Below, in pieces: positions 36,367 to 45,376 of a stretch of DNA of 64,000 nt. A model generated the notes under the pieces. That model saw only the letters and a list, made by a program, of their open reading frames with translations, made no database searches and was not told the origin of the DNA. The first letter of the stretch is position 1. Each line of letters opens with the position of its first letter. The position numbers and the translations under genes are program-made. The DNA comes from Rhodospirillaceae bacterium (GTDB taxonomy: Bacteria > Pseudomonadota > Alphaproteobacteria > UBA8366 > Aestuariispiraceae), in NCBI GenBank assembly GCA_002709955.1, contig PAQY01000016.1:124001-188000 (forward strand), read 5' to 3'.

Positions 36367-36869
36367 GCACTGTTCTTGGGCAGGGGATAGGTTTCAATAT
36401 TATAGCGCATTTTGGCAATCAGGCTTTCCAGAATGGCTTTTTCCGAGCCTGACAGGCCGATCAGGGCGCGTTCCGAATGGGATAAGGTGATTTTTTGCAC
36501 AATATCATATTTCTCCCGCCCTTCCTCCGTCATGGAAATGGATCGCACGCGGCCGTCTTCGTCGATGCGATCGCGCCGCACCAGACCATCTTCTTCCATC
36601 CGCGTGATCAGACGGCTGACAGTGGATTGCTCGATCATGGCATATTCAACCAATTCATTGATTGAGGCGGTTTCATTCACATCCAGCACCGCCAGGATGC
36701 GCCAGTTGGAAATTGTCAGGCCAAGCTTGCGTAAATCCTGATTCAGCAATTGATTAAGGCGGAATGTCAGGCAATTCATCAAATAGGGTAGAATCCGCTC
36801 AAGCACGACATCTGGCTTTTGCGGTATGGTGCCCGGCAGGGATATTTCTGACTCTGTTTTAATGGCCAT
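36363..36869 (-). CDS. MarR-family transcriptional regulator
   Basis: Winged-helix regulator of 168 residues. The DNA-binding region reads SINELVEYAMIEQSTVSRLI followed by RMEEDGLVRR, and the wing RDRIDEDGRVRSISMTEEG is typical. MarR proteins usually repress nearby genes and are released by aromatic or acyl-CoA ligands. It is the last gene after iorB (about 90 bases) on this strand, so it probably controls the iorAB/TRAP unit or the racemase. A palindrome upstream of dctP is a candidate site. Confidence 0.9.
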   Translation of the reverse strand: MAIKTESEISLPGTIPQKPDVVLERILPYLMNCLTFRLNQLLNQDLRKLGLTISNWRILAVLDVNETASINELVEYAMIEQSTVSRLITRMEEDGLVRRDRIDEDGRVRSISMTEEGREKYDIVQKITLSHSERALIGLSGSEKAILESLIAKMRYNIETYPLPKNSA

Positions 36870-36957
36870 AGGGTAAGCAATCCTGACTGAATGCGATGGT
36901 GTCGATCACATCGCCTTTGGCTTTCATTTGCAAGGCTGACGGACCACTAAATTTACT

Positions 36958-38562
36958 CTACGCGCTGGCCGCCTTGGGCGTGTCATCGATAAAGGAATGG
37001 ATTGTTGCCAGGGCCCCGTCCAGGGCCTCCCCCTTTTCATCCAACAAGGCCGCTTCCCGCAAACGACGCAGCCAATCTGCGGCATCTGACCGCCCTGCGA
37101 CAAGGTCTCCCCCAGCGAGCACACGGTCAAATTTGGACAGGCCACGGATGTGGGTATCGCTATATCCTTTGATCAGCCGTCGGCACAGAACAATTTCCAC
37201 CGCCAGGGCGTAATCTGTGGTCAGGGCCTTCTGGGCGCGGGCTTGCCATTCCAGCCAATGGGCGCGTTCGATATGGTGGCGCAGCAGCGCACGCCGCCAA
37301 CGACGCAGGCCTGATACCAGATACAGGCTCAGAAACGGCAGAATCGCATCGGTACGCACCCGCCGTCCCCGATTGACCATGCGGTCCAACAGCCTGACCA
37401 GCTTGGGACGTGATTCGACAAAGCGACCGATGCGATGCGGCATCAGACCACAGAATTCCGTCGCGCGGGGATGCATGAATTCAGTGATTTGCATCACTGT
37501 TTCTGCATCGACATCCATTTCCCGACGGACCCGCTGAAACCGGGTTCCACGGGTCTTTAAATCGGCAACCCGGATAACATCGTCATAGGCCATTGCATTT
37601 GCCAGATATTTCGCCAGTTCTTTTGTATAGCGGAAGTGCTGGGCCTCTCCCCCCGCCTGTTGATCTGCGATTGCAGCTTTTTCCAACTGGTCCAGGTATT
37701 CGCCGCCATAGGCCAGATCCTGAAAATCAATGACCTTATTCAGTCCCCGCGCGGCAATTTCCTGGGCCGGTTGCGGCAGGGATTGAATACGCTTTACCAG
37801 TGAATTGTATTTACCGACAAGAACCTTCGGACCGGCAAGGTCCGTGGGCACGGTGATGCTGTCTGTCGGGGCGATCTGGTCGGTATTTTGGGCGGGTTCC
37901 TGGGTTTTGGCCTGATCCAGGGCACGGTCAAAGGCTTTCAGACTGGCAGAAACGCCACGGCCAGAGGCGCGGATGGTTTCGCGATAGCTCTCTGCTGGGA
38001 AGGGCAGGGCCCCGGACCCCGCCAATGCACCCAGCAAGCAGGACGAAATATGGCTTTTCGTCTCTGTCGCGATCTTATCCATGGCAAAGCAGATAAAGGA
38101 CTTCGCGGCTTCCTGCCCCGCTGCCAGGACGACGGCACTATCGGCGCGCCCATCGCCGGGCACAATTTTCTCAGAAACAGCAAACATGCGGTGGCTGGAT
38201 GAAATCAGCGTGGTGCGGTCTGCCGTCACCAGACCCCGATTGATCGCGCGCCCAGCTTCCATGATTTCTGCGGCAATCAGGATATCGACATCGCCGGGTG
38301 CAGGCATCAGGGCAAAGACAGGATCCCGGTCCGATGCCGCCATCATTTCCACATAATAAATCGTCGCACCGGTGCGTTGCGCCACGCCGGGAACAGAGGT
38401 TGCCTGGGCATGATAACCATTGCGCTCTGCCACATCGACAATCCAGTCAGACAGCACGCCCCCGCCCTGACCACCAACCGCCAGGATCGCCAGCTTGATG
38501 ATATTCTTTGTCTGATCCTGCCCGGCGACGGCTTGAAAGGTATTTTCAGAACTGCTCATCAC
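36958..38562 (-). CDS. iorB: Indolepyruvate-type 2-oxoacid:ferredoxin oxidoreductase, beta subunit with long C-terminal domain
   Basis: Protein of 534 residues. The first ~200 match IorB (gamma-type domain): LAVGGQGGGVLSDWIVDVAE and SVPGVAQRTGATIYYVEM. The remaining ~300 resemble the DUF6537 domain seen in large fused indolepyruvate oxidoreductases (TKELAKYLANAMAYDDVIRVA, RRWRRALLRHHIERAHWL). With IorA it would oxidatively decarboxylate a 2-oxoacid to acyl-CoA, reducing ferredoxin. The start overlaps the iorA stop by 4 bases. The extra domain makes it far longer than the ~200-residue archaeal IorB. Confidence 0.87.
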   Translation of the reverse strand: MMSSSENTFQAVAGQDQTKNIIKLAILAVGGQGGGVLSDWIVDVAERNGYHAQATSVPGVAQRTGATIYYVEMMAASDRDPVFALMPAPGDVDILIAAEIMEAGRAINRGLVTADRTTLISSSHRMFAVSEKIVPGDGRADSAVVLAAGQEAAKSFICFAMDKIATETKSHISSCLLGALAGSGALPFPAESYRETIRASGRGVSASLKAFDRALDQAKTQEPAQNTDQIAPTDSITVPTDLAGPKVLVGKYNSLVKRIQSLPQPAQEIAARGLNKVIDFQDLAYGGEYLDQLEKAAIADQQAGGEAQHFRYTKELAKYLANAMAYDDVIRVADLKTRGTRFQRVRREMDVDAETVMQITEFMHPRATEFCGLMPHRIGRFVESRPKLVRLLDRMVNRGRRVRTDAILPFLSLYLVSGLRRWRRALLRHHIERAHWLEWQARAQKALTTDYALAVEIVLCRRLIKGYSDTHIRGLSKFDRVLAGGDLVAGRSDAADWLRRLREAALLDEKGEALDGALATIHSFIDDTPKAASA

Positions 38563-40712
38563 GCGGCCTCTCCAAAGGTCAGTCGGTTCTTGGCGCGCCG
38601 GTTTTGCAATGCCCCAATGATCCGCTGGCTGAACCGCGCCATGGCTCGTTCAAAGCGCCCTGAATTATGAACAATATCGGCGCGATAGAAGGATGGGCAC
38701 AGGACGGCGGCATCGGCCACTTCCCCGCAATTTCCGCAACCCACACAGGATTCATCGATGCTGGCGACGGGATCGTCCCGCAACGGATCCTCCAGGCTTT
38801 TCATGCCCAGGGACGGACAGCCCGACAGGCGCATACAGGCATGGTCACCGGTGCACACATCCTCATCCACCCCAAAACGGGGCTTCACAACCCGTTTGCC
38901 ATCCCCTATGGCTTTCGCCTGGATGGGGCGTTCGCGACGCTGTTTGTTCAACATGCATTCAGACGATGCGACGATAACCTTGGGTCCGGTCTCCGTCGTT
39001 GTCAGGGCCTCTTTCAGGGTATCGCGGACTTTCGTGACATCATAGGTCCGGTCGATCTGGCGCACCCATTTCACCCCAACGCCTTTCAGCGCGTCTGCAA
39101 TGGGATGTTGCGTTGATTTGGTAGGATTATCGGCGCGGGACGACAGAATGTCCTGCCCACCGGTCGCGGCAGAATAATAGTTATCAACGATCATGATCAC
39201 GTTGTCAGATTTGTTATAGACCGCATTGCCAATGCTGGACGTCAGCCCATTGTGCCAGAATCCGCCATCGCCGATGATCGAAATCGCGCGCTTATCGCCA
39301 CCGCCATCAAAGGCCCCGTTCGAAGCTGGGCCCAGGCCAAAGCCCATTGTTGTGCCGCCAATTTCAAACGGGGGCATGATGGAAAACAAGTGACACCCGA
39401 TATCCGCGGCGATCTGGTGCGGGCCAGTTTCCTGTTCGACCAGTTTCATCGCGGCAAAAATCGGGCGTTCCGGGCACCCGGTACAGAATCCAGGCGGGCG
39501 CGCCGGGACCGTTTTCACCAGATCATCAAAGGTCTTGTCTTCCACAGGTTTGTTCGGCGCACGATGGCGCGCGGGCAGCATCGCGGGGTCAGCATCGCGC
39601 AGGAAATTCGTGATGCCATCCACCATGACTGCGCCGGTATATTCGCCAGCAGGGGGCAGATAATCTTTGCCGGACAGAGAGACCTTGTGGCGTGCCTTAT
39701 ACAGCATCGCGCCAAAGGCCTGTTCGATATAATTCGGCTGACCTTCTTCAACCAGCAGAACCGATTCCTTGCCTTCACAGAATTCCAGGAATTCAGAATC
39801 GATCAGCGGGTAGGTAACATTCAGCACATACAGTGGTATGGCACTGTCGCCATGCACATTGGCCAGACCCAGACGCTGTAAGGCGCGAATGACGGTGTTA
39901 TACATCCCGCCCTGCAGGATGATCCCTGTCTTGCCGGTCTTGGGACCAAACATCTCATTTAGCTTATGGTCGCGAATGAAGTTTACGGCGGCGGGCCAGC
40001 GGGTTTTCACCTTTTCCTGTTCATGGGTAAAGGCAGCGGGCGGCAATACGATGCGATCCGTCTTGCGTTGCGGGTTCTTCAAGGCATCGCGCACGGTCAG
40101 TGGTGGCGCCTTGTTGTCTTTTGCTGTGAAGACGCCATGCACATGACAGGCGCGAATGCGCACTTCCAACATGACAGGGGTGTTGCTGGCCTCTGACAAT
40201 TCAAAGCCATCCTGCACGGCCTTCACCAGGCTGGGAAGATTTGGGCGCGGATCCAACAGCCATATCTGGGATTTCATGGCAAAGGCGTGGCTGCGTTCCT
40301 GCATGATGGAGGAACCTTCGCCATAGTCTTCCCCAACGATGACCAGCGCACCGCCTGTCACCCCACCGGATGCCAGATTGGCCAGCGCGTCAGACGCGAC
40401 ATTGGTGCCAACGGTGGATTTGAAGGCAACCGCGCCGCGAATGGGATAATGGACAGACGCCGCAAGCATTGCCGCAGCGGAGGCTTCAGTCGCATTCGCT
40501 TCATACCGGACGCCCAGTTCCCCCAGGATTTCCTGCGCGTCGGCCAGAACGTCCATCAGGTGCGAAATCGGCGCGCCCTGATAACCACCAACATAGCCGA
40601 CACCGGATTCCAGCAACGCCTTGGTGATTGCCAGAATGCCTTCCCCCCGAAATTCCTCGCCAGCACCGATCTTCAGCTGTTGGACTTCTTTCTTGAATGA
40701 TCTTTCTGCCAT
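38559..40712 (-). CDS. iorA: Indolepyruvate-type 2-oxoacid:ferredoxin oxidoreductase, alpha subunit
   Basis: TPP- and Fe-S-containing subunit of 717 residues. An N-terminal pyrimidine-binding domain (YEANATEASAAAML) is followed by a TPP domain with SIIGDGGFWHNGLTSSIGNA and IMIVDNYYSAATGG. The C-terminal ferredoxin domain has one complete cluster motif, C656-x2-C659-x2-C662-x9-C672P, and one incomplete one, C620-x5-C626-x5-C632P, lacking a cysteine. I recall other proteobacterial relatives with the same CTGDH variation. Substrate is probably an aryl- or branched pyruvate. Twenty-four bases separate its start from the dctM stop, consistent with one transcript. Confidence 0.9.
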   Translation of the reverse strand: MAERSFKKEVQQLKIGAGEEFRGEGILAITKALLESGVGYVGGYQGAPISHLMDVLADAQEILGELGVRYEANATEASAAAMLAASVHYPIRGAVAFKSTVGTNVASDALANLASGGVTGGALVIVGEDYGEGSSIMQERSHAFAMKSQIWLLDPRPNLPSLVKAVQDGFELSEASNTPVMLEVRIRACHVHGVFTAKDNKAPPLTVRDALKNPQRKTDRIVLPPAAFTHEQEKVKTRWPAAVNFIRDHKLNEMFGPKTGKTGIILQGGMYNTVIRALQRLGLANVHGDSAIPLYVLNVTYPLIDSEFLEFCEGKESVLLVEEGQPNYIEQAFGAMLYKARHKVSLSGKDYLPPAGEYTGAVMVDGITNFLRDADPAMLPARHRAPNKPVEDKTFDDLVKTVPARPPGFCTGCPERPIFAAMKLVEQETGPHQIAADIGCHLFSIMPPFEIGGTTMGFGLGPASNGAFDGGGDKRAISIIGDGGFWHNGLTSSIGNAVYNKSDNVIMIVDNYYSAATGGQDILSSRADNPTKSTQHPIADALKGVGVKWVRQIDRTYDVTKVRDTLKEALTTTETGPKVIVASSECMLNKQRRERPIQAKAIGDGKRVVKPRFGVDEDVCTGDHACMRLSGCPSLGMKSLEDPLRDDPVASIDESCVGCGNCGEVADAAVLCPSFYRADIVHNSGRFERAMARFSQRIIGALQNRRAKNRLTFGEAA

Positions 40713-40736
40713 GGCGTGAACTCCTTCAACAAACGT

Positions 40737-42053
40737 CTATTTACTGATCAATTCAGGCAACCATGTCCCCAATGCGGGGATTGCAACGACCAGGGTAAGC
40801 ACGAACAGCTTGATGACCAGAAATGGCGCGACCGCCGCATAGATCTGTTTCATCCGGACCGTACTGGGCGCAACGCCCCGCATGACAAACAACAGCAGAC
40901 CAAAAGGTGGCGTCAGCAATGCGATTTCCATGGTCAGCAGATAGACAACCCCCAGCACCAGTTCATCAATGCCCATCGCGCGGGCCAGCGGGATGAAAAT
41001 AGGGATCGTCACCATCAGCATGCTGACCTGATCGATAAAGCATCCCAGGAACAACAGCAGCAGAATCATGCCGATCAGCACCTGCAAAGCCGTCAAGTCC
41101 CAGCCATTGATCAAATTGATCAGGCCGCTTGTTGCCCCGCTGAAGGACAGGATTTGACTGAAGGTCTGGCTGGCGGCGATGATGAACATAATCATAACGG
41201 TCAGCTTTACTGTTTCCATCAAGGCGGCCCCCAGATTGGCCAGGCTTAGGGACCGATAGGCCATGCTGGCCAATACAGCCGCCAGACATCCAAGCGCCGC
41301 CGCATCGGTGGGGGAGGCAATGCCGATCAACAGGCTGCCGATCACCACAAAGAAAATGCCAGACAGGGGCAGAACATAAATGCAGAAGGGTTTCCACCGC
41401 TCCCACAGGGTCATGGCGGGTGGGTCATCAGACGGGGCAAGGTCCGGTCGCAGGATCGAAATCGTAACGATCAGGATAACGAACAGAACCGATAGCAGGA
41501 TGGCTGGCAGAATGCCCGCCACCAGCAGCTTTGAAATCGAAATGCCTGCCAGGCTGCCCAGCAGAACTGCCAGCGCAGAAGGGGGAATCAGCATCGCAAT
41601 CGCGCCAGAGGCCATGATCGGCCCCATGGCAAGCGTTGGATGATACCCTTTCTTCAACATGCTGGGCATCAGGGTGGATCCCAGCATTGCCGTATTGGCA
41701 ATCGTTGACCCGGACAGGGCGGAAAAGATTGTTCCACCGAAAACCGTCACTACGGCCAACCGCCCAGGTACTCTCATAACAATGCGCTCTATCGCGTCGA
41801 TCGCGCGGTGGGCGACCCGGGACTGAAACAGTATCTCCCCCATCAGGATGAACAATGGGATGGGCGCTAATTGAAAATTGGAAACGGAGCTGGTTGCATT
41901 GCGGGCCATCTGAACCAGGCCGTTGGTGCCGCCCAGAATGAAGTATGCACCAATGACATTGACGGTGATAAAGGCAAAAGCGACCGGCAGTCCAATCGCC
42001 AGCAGAAAAACCAATCCGCCCAGCATCAGTGTTAAGATGAGCATCCAATCCAT
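40737..42053 (-). CDS. dctM: TRAP transporter large permease DctM
   Basis: Main membrane subunit of 438 residues and about twelve helices in the inner membrane. Typical segments are FGGTIFSALSGSTIANTAMLG, GYHPTLAMGPIMASGAIAML and IPPSALAVLLGSLAGIS. The frame stays open 104 codons further into dctQ in another register; ATG at 42053, two bases after the dctQ stop, is the real start. Works with DctP and DctQ to import an organic acid using the sodium gradient. Confidence 0.95.
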   Translation of the reverse strand: MDWMLILTLMLGGLVFLLAIGLPVAFAFITVNVIGAYFILGGTNGLVQMARNATSSVSNFQLAPIPLFILMGEILFQSRVAHRAIDAIERIVMRVPGRLAVVTVFGGTIFSALSGSTIANTAMLGSTLMPSMLKKGYHPTLAMGPIMASGAIAMLIPPSALAVLLGSLAGISISKLLVAGILPAILLSVLFVILIVTISILRPDLAPSDDPPAMTLWERWKPFCIYVLPLSGIFFVVIGSLLIGIASPTDAAALGCLAAVLASMAYRSLSLANLGAALMETVKLTVMIMFIIAASQTFSQILSFSGATSGLINLINGWDLTALQVLIGMILLLLFLGCFIDQVSMLMVTIPIFIPLARAMGIDELVLGVVYLLTMEIALLTPPFGLLLFVMRGVAPSTVRMKQIYAAVAPFLVIKLFVLTLVVAIPALGTWLPELISK

Positions 42054-42055
42054 GC

Positions 42056-42556
42056 TTAAAGTCCCGTCTGAAGGCGGTCTAGGGCGGGGCTGCGAAGGGC
42101 CTGGCGAATAAATTCTATGGCCAGCAAGACACCGGACACAGAGGCAGGAATCATCACAAGCCATTCCGGGAAAACAAGGATCCCCTGAATCATCGATCCG
42201 CGACCAAAGGCGATCAACAGCGCTTGAAACGATGACCAGGCCAACACACCGGACATAACAGCCCCCAACCCCATCGTTACGACGTGCAGCGGGCGTTGAA
42301 TGCGGGGTGTTAAACTGGCTGTGACGATATCGACTGCGACATGGGCATTCTTTTTCAACACCCATGGCGCGGCCAAAAAGGTTGCCGCCATCAATCCCAC
42401 TTCGATGCCATCTGCCATGCCAAAAATGTTGGTGGTGAAAACCGATACCAGCACGACATTGATCACCAGGGCTGTGGTGATTGCGGCCAGCACCGCGCCT
42501 GCCAACATGGCAAGCGCGGTTACTAACCCACTATAGGCTTTTTCAAGAACAGGCAT
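42056..42556 (-). CDS. dctQ: TRAP transporter small permease DctQ
   Basis: Membrane subunit of 166 residues with four predicted helices and the family segment APWVLKKNAHVAVDIVTASL. Forms the transmembrane part with DctM, two bases away, and follows dctP by 12 bases. Confidence 0.93.
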   Translation of the reverse strand: MPVLEKAYSGLVTALAMLAGAVLAAITTALVINVVLVSVFTTNIFGMADGIEVGLMAATFLAAPWVLKKNAHVAVDIVTASLTPRIQRPLHVVTMGLGAVMSGVLAWSSFQALLIAFGRGSMIQGILVFPEWLVMIPASVSGVLLAIEFIRQALRSPALDRLQTGL

Positions 42557-42568
42557 TGTAAGCCCGCG

Positions 42569-43540
42569 TTACTGCATGCAGCTGCGCAGAGACGCTGCGG
42601 CATCCGCATCGATCTCAGCGACTTTATCCCAGCCCGCAGTCTGGGCGGTTTCCAGCCATTTTGTGCGCTCGTCCCCGTCCAGGGTGATCACCTGGATGCC
42701 AGCGGCTTCCTGCTTTTTGGCTTCTTCAGCATTGATGGCGACATTGTTCGCGTTCAAAGCTTCGGTATAGGCAATGCCTTCTTCCAACAGGGCGCGCTGT
42801 TCGTCACTCAGGCCTTTCCATTTATCCAGGTTGACCAGAATTTCGACATCCACCTGATAGAAGCCCGGATCGACGCGATATTTCGTTTGTTCATCCCAAC
42901 CCAGATCCAGGACACCTTGAATCGGCCAGCCATAGCCATCAATCGTGCCGCGTTCCAGGGCGGTATAGACATCACCCGGAGGGGTCCGGATCAGATTCGC
43001 GCCCAGGGTCTGGAACATCGCCTGATAAACCGGTGTGGTGCGAATGGTCAGCCCGGACAGGTCTGCACCCGTAATTGGCTTGGTCAGATACAGGTGGAAA
43101 TTCACATGATCGCCGGTGCGTCCCAGATATTTTACATTCATCTGGGATTGGTGCATGGCGTCGACCTTGTCATAGCAGCCATTGGCGCGCTGGTCCTGAA
43201 TGGTGTTTTCAGCCAGCTTCAGCGCATCCCCCATCGGCAGGATATTGGTATAAAATGCTGCGGTCACATTGGCGATGTCGACAACGCCTGATGATACCGC
43301 ATTGCCCACTTCAAAGGGGGGCATGGCTTCGGGGCCACCGACTGTTTGAATTTGCAATACGCCTTTGCCGTTTTCATTGATCCACTCAACGAAGGCTTCG
43401 TAAGGCCGTGAAAAGGTGGTTCCCAGCGCAAAGGCGGTGGTTCCGCGCAAGGTGACTTCTTCTGCCACAGCAGGTCCGGCGGAAAAACTTGCAGCCAAAA
43501 GGACCGCAACGGAGGCGGCCTGTGCAATCGTCTTCTTCAT
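42569..43540 (-). CDS. dctP: TRAP transporter substrate-binding protein DctP
   Basis: Periplasmic binding protein of 323 residues with a Sec signal peptide (about 1-26, cleavage after PAVA). The DctP fold signatures are GLTIRTTPVYQAMF, with the Arg that binds the ligand carboxylate, and GDVYTALERGTIDG. An Arg here implies a carboxylate ligand, consistent with uptake of the acid that the neighbouring enzymes process. A cysteine pair (in NGCYDKV and SLRSCMQ) may form a disulfide. First gene of the dctPQM-iorAB-marR run, with a strong palindrome 75-100 bases upstream. Confidence 0.94.
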   Translation of the reverse strand: MKKTIAQAASVAVLLAASFSAGPAVAEEVTLRGTTAFALGTTFSRPYEAFVEWINENGKGVLQIQTVGGPEAMPPFEVGNAVSSGVVDIANVTAAFYTNILPMGDALKLAENTIQDQRANGCYDKVDAMHQSQMNVKYLGRTGDHVNFHLYLTKPITGADLSGLTIRTTPVYQAMFQTLGANLIRTPPGDVYTALERGTIDGYGWPIQGVLDLGWDEQTKYRVDPGFYQVDVEILVNLDKWKGLSDEQRALLEEGIAYTEALNANNVAINAEEAKKQEAAGIQVITLDGDERTKWLETAQTAGWDKVAEIDADAAASLRSCMQ

Positions 43541-43763
43541 GGTTCACTCCCTAAAGATGGTTGTACTCTGCTTTCGGGGTCCCGCCCCGAGCCGAGTTTT
43601 TAGCAGCTTGAGTCAAACTATATCCATTTGCATATAGTTTCTTAAGTGGAAGATTCGGTCAATAGGGAATTTCTGAACGAAAGAAGCATGCCAAAAAGGA
43701 TCGGATATTGATGAAAAATATCCAATAAATTCAAATGGGGGTATCTCGGTCTATCAGGGGGAA
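43541..43763 (-). promoter_or_regulatory. dctP upstream region with 26-bp perfect-arm palindrome
   Basis: AAACTATAT (43615-43623) and ATATAGTTT (43632-43640) form perfect 9-base arms around an 8-base spacer, 75 bases before dctP. A short hairpin TCGGGG/CCCCGA (43574-43590) lies between it and the start. Arm size and spacing suit a dimeric regulator such as the MarR protein encoded downstream. The hairpin would be in the leader. Confidence 0.5.
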
Positions 43764-44525
43764 TCAGTCCAGCAGAATGCCAGATGCCATGAAGCCACCA
43801 TCGACGTTAAGGATATGTCCGTTGATAAAGGCAGCATCGTCCGATGCCAGGAAGCAAACCGCAGAGGCAACTTCTGTTGGTTGTGCATATCGTTTGATCG
43901 GCATTTGGTCGTACCAACGTTGACGATCCTGTGGTCCATGCACGTCAAGGATCATGGGGGTATCAACCGGCGGCGGGGCAACAGCATTCGCGGTCACGCC
44001 ATGCTTACCAAGTTCTGCGGCCAACAGTTTCGTTAACATATCGACAGCGCCCTTGGTGCAGGAATAGGCACCGCGTCCCGTATTGGCGATTTGTCCATTT
44101 ACGGAGCTTAGGGTGATTATTCGTCCCCAGCCGCGCGATACCATCTGGCGACCGGCGCGTTGGCAACAATGAAAGGTTCCTGTCAGGTTGACCGCAAGGA
44201 TGTTGTTCCAATCATCGACATCGAAATCCAGGATCGGTGCGGCCTTCACGATCGCCGCGGAAGTCACCAGAATATCGACGCCGCCGCATGACTCCAAATG
44301 ATCGAATGCCGCGTCGACCTGACCGCGATCCCTGACATCAAACGCCTGCCAATCAACGCTGTAGCCCTTGGCAGTCATTGCCTGCGCAACACGGTTGCAG
44401 TCTTCTTCTTTCAAATCTGCGATTGTCACATGGGCACCCGACTGTGCCAGGCCTTCAACACAGGCCATGCCGATCCCACCGGTGCCCCCCGTTACCAAAG
44501 CGCGCTTACCCGTCAATTGAACCAT
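43764..44525 (-). CDS. Short-chain dehydrogenase/reductase
   Basis: Classical SDR of 253 residues. Cofactor motif TGGTGGIG lies in the first 20 residues, NAG-equivalent region reads VTSAAIV, and the catalytic Ser-Tyr-Lys are in TLSSVNGQIANTGRGAYSCTKG. An Asp after the second strand (IADLKEED) suggests NAD preference. It probably oxidises a hydroxy acid to the 2-oxo acid used by IorAB, or acts on a beta-hydroxyacyl-CoA. ATG at 44525 with AAGGA upstream is chosen over a 27-residue extension. It lies upstream of dctP with a 223-base gap. Confidence 0.92.
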   Translation of the reverse strand: MVQLTGKRALVTGGTGGIGMACVEGLAQSGAHVTIADLKEEDCNRVAQAMTAKGYSVDWQAFDVRDRGQVDAAFDHLESCGGVDILVTSAAIVKAAPILDFDVDDWNNILAVNLTGTFHCCQRAGRQMVSRGWGRIITLSSVNGQIANTGRGAYSCTKGAVDMLTKLLAAELGKHGVTANAVAPPPVDTPMILDVHGPQDRQRWYDQMPIKRYAQPTEVASAVCFLASDDAAFINGHILNVDGGFMASGILLD

Positions 44526-44743
44526 GGTTTGAATTCCTTGATCTGAATTATGATAGCGCGGGTGTCTTGCAACGCGGGTGAATGGCTGACGCCTATACTC
44601 GCCCACTACTAGAAAGCCTCAGTGTCCAGGTCAAGCACTCACGGTCAAGGGTGCCTGAACGCATCCGTCTTGATCAAGCGACAGTATAAAGGTTTATAGG
44701 GAAGAGGCCCTCAGGGCGTATTTGACGTGTCAGAAAGAATGTC

Positions 44744-45253
44744 ATGCCAATTGCCGTAACAGCAAAACTGGATCAAGCCTTGTCCGATCCCGTCGAGAGG
44801 CTGTCTCGTGCTATAGAGGCACGCTATCCGGATTTCGTCCCACAGCCTGATTACCAGCCCCATATCACTTTGGCGGTAATGAGTGAGGACGTGCCATCCG
44901 ACGAATTGATCAAACTTTTGCGCAAAGTTACCCTTGGCGTGGATAGATTTCCCGTTGTGACGTCGCATCTGGGTATTTTCCCTGGGCAGCCTAGTTATAT
45001 TTTTCTGGTCCCTGTTGTGACAAAGCCCCTTTTGGAACTCCACGCGATGGTTGCCGCTGCGCTTCCAGCGGGCGTAATGCATCCGCATTATGAAATCGGC
45101 AGTTGGGTTCCGCACATCACTCTGGCAGCGGTCAATCAGACGCTTGATGGCACCATTGCCAATGGCCTGGATAATTTTCAGACATATCGCGGTCACGTGA
45201 CAGATATCGAAGTCGTGCGCTTTCCGCCGGTGCAAGTTTTGGCCAGGCTGTAG
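44744..45253 (+). CDS. 2H phosphoesterase (2'-5' RNA ligase/LigT-like)
   Basis: Protein of 169 residues with both HxT motifs of the 2H superfamily, PHITLAVMS (about 43-51) and PHITLAAVN (about 124-132). The family acts on 2',3'-cyclic phosphates of RNA or cyclic nucleotides. It lacks the exact spacing and extra blocks of ThpR/LigT that would specify tRNA splicing substrates, so the substrate is open. Single gene, divergent from the SDR gene. Confidence 0.82.
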   Translation: MPIAVTAKLDQALSDPVERLSRAIEARYPDFVPQPDYQPHITLAVMSEDVPSDELIKLLRKVTLGVDRFPVVTSHLGIFPGQPSYIFLVPVVTKPLLELHAMVAAALPAGVMHPHYEIGSWVPHITLAAVNQTLDGTIANGLDNFQTYRGHVTDIEVVRFPPVQVLARL

Positions 45254-45376
45254 GGACCATGAAGGATCTATTGTTTTGAAGAGCGACTTGGTGTGGCGCG
45301 CCAAGACATTTGCCGCAGCGATGGATGGGAATAGCCGCTGACCTGCGCAGTGCCCCGCCATAAAGTCTATGATTTC

